Shown here one piece after another: positions 63,367 through 64,000 of a stretch of DNA of 64,000 nt. Position 1 is the stretch's first letter; every line of letters starts with the position of its first letter. The stretch spans positions 7,449,001 to 7,513,000 of the forward strand of contig FNSS01000001.1 in assembly GCA_900104855.1 (NCBI GenBank), given 5' to 3'. The notes beneath the pieces were generated by a model. It did not search any database, was not told the DNA's origin, and saw only the letters and a program-made list of their open reading frames with translations. The translations under genes and the position numbers were made by a program. Source of the DNA: Rhizobiales bacterium GAS188 (GTDB lineage Bacteria; Pseudomonadota; Alphaproteobacteria; Rhizobiales; Beijerinckiaceae).

Positions 63367-64000
63367 TCATCTGGCCGGCGACGGCTGCACCGTCGCCTCG
63401 CGCGATACGGACAGTCCCGCGAGAAGTGGAGCGTAGGCGGCGAGCCTGCTGGAGACGAACTCCGTGAAGAGCCGCACGCGCTTCGTCTTGCGTGTCTCCC
63501 CCTGCGTGAGAAACCAGAGCGTTCCGTACATGTGGAGCTCAGTACCCGGCACTCTGACCAGCAGGGGGTCCGCATCTCCGACGAAGCACGGCAGCGTCGT
63601 GATCCCAAGCCCTTGCCGTACAGCAACGATCTCCGCTGCGGCGTCCGTGGTCCTGAACGGAACCCCCGTGGTGCGAACCTCACCCTCGCTGGCCCAGTCC
63701 GGAATGCCATGCATGCTTATGACGATCCACCGGATGGGATCAGGCGCGCCCGCACGCCATGAAGCTAGTCGATCGCGGGATATGTAGACACCTCCGAACA
63801 GCTCCGGCCCCTTCAGGCCGTGAAGATTGAGCGGCAGGGTTTTGCGGTCGTAGACGACGCGGATTGCGACGTCGGCCTCGCGGTTGGTCAGGTTCGCCAG
63901 CTCGCCGGACGACAAGATTTCCATCTCGATGTCCGGATGCAGACGCGCGAACTCGGCAAAGTCCGGGATGAGCAGGTGTGTCGCGAGGATCGGTGTCAAC
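63367..64000 (-). CDS. LysR-family regulator, C-terminal part
   Basis: The frame enters from the right edge and encodes only the LysR effector domain (LHPDIEMEILSSGELANLTNREADVAIRVVYD, VRQGLGITTLPCFVGDAD). The HTH and the true start lie beyond the window. It is upstream of traG on the same strand, where Tn4371-like elements often have a regulator. Confidence 0.82.
   Translation of the reverse strand, partial: LTPILATHLLIPDFAEFARLHPDIEMEILSSGELANLTNREADVAIRVVYDRKTLPLNLHGLKGPELFGGVYISRDRLASWRAGAPDPIRWIVISMHGIPDWASEGEVRTTGVPFRTTDAAAEIVAVRQGLGITTLPCFVGDADPLLVRVPGTELHMYGTLWFLTQGETRKTKRVRLFTEFVSSRLAAYAPLLAGLSVSREATVQPSPAR

Larger units (their letters stand above)
38013..64000. mobile_element. integrative and conjugative element (left part)
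   Basis: The element begins at tRNA-Asn with a serine recombinase and carries a catabolic and uptake cassette, IS and pseudogene debris, a LuxR/LuxI pair, and a complete traG-trb mating-pair operon. The relaxase, replication genes and right attachment site are not seen, so it must continue past 64000, unless the trb part belongs to a second nested element. Confidence 0.75.

Overview
The window reads as an alphaproteobacterial chromosome, most likely Hyphomicrobiales (Rhizobiales). The signs are a GC-rich, densely coding sequence, a MucR/Ros-type regulator, a rhizobial-type amino acid:[carrier protein] ligase, an intracellular PHB depolymerase, and a mobile element carrying a Ti/Tn4371-style trb transfer operon. 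Genus cannot be fixed from sequence reading alone.

Positions 1-14.2 kb. Two small carrier-protein systems lie tail to tail. On the left are a carrier protein (138-401, minus), a flavin acyl-CoA-dehydrogenase-like enzyme (856-2097) and an amino acid:[carrier protein] ligase (2245-3183), a tRNA-free seryl-tRNA-synthetase relative. Converging on them is an operon of a second carrier protein, an AMP-forming acyl ligase and an SDR ketoreductase (5566 down to 3180). An acetyltransferase-like protein, a ThDP lyase, an HSL-type esterase and a FATP-like acyl-CoA ligase follow. metY- and metA-like genes (11.9-14.2 kb) close the region. The first 6.5 kb is the best candidate here for an undescribed pathway: an aminoacyl thioester is made on a carrier protein, oxidised by a flavoprotein, and possibly joined to a product of the second carrier.

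Positions 14.2-37.9 kb. This is ordinary chromosomal content: MucR, a Tat-exported hydrolase, a lipid-modification island (FAD oxidoreductase, DUF1365, CFA-type methyltransferase, SDR, epimerase with its LysR), a CGNR regulator, a hydrolase and CMD pair, an MFS transporter, AlaX, Upp, PhaZ, a GST, and an amidase/penicillin acylase/enoyl-CoA hydratase operon. Unrelated 13-19 bp tandem repeats sit at many gene junctions in this chromosomal part, and I saw none in the element that follows.

Positions 38.0-64.0 kb. An integrative element is inserted at the 3' end of tRNA-Asn (GTT). It starts with a large serine recombinase whose stop codon lies inside the tRNA gene. It carries an uptake and catabolism cassette (IclR, M24 hydrolase, threonine-synthase-like PLP enzyme, polar amino acid ABC transporter) whose permease has been cut by an IS5-family insertion, and a decayed transketolase/PDH-E1 remnant. 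A LuxR-LuxI quorum-sensing pair, a LysR regulator and the conjugation operon traG-copG-trbBCDEJKLFGI-DUF2274 follow. The right end, the relaxase and the replication genes are not in the window, and the last gene (LysR-type) runs off the end.
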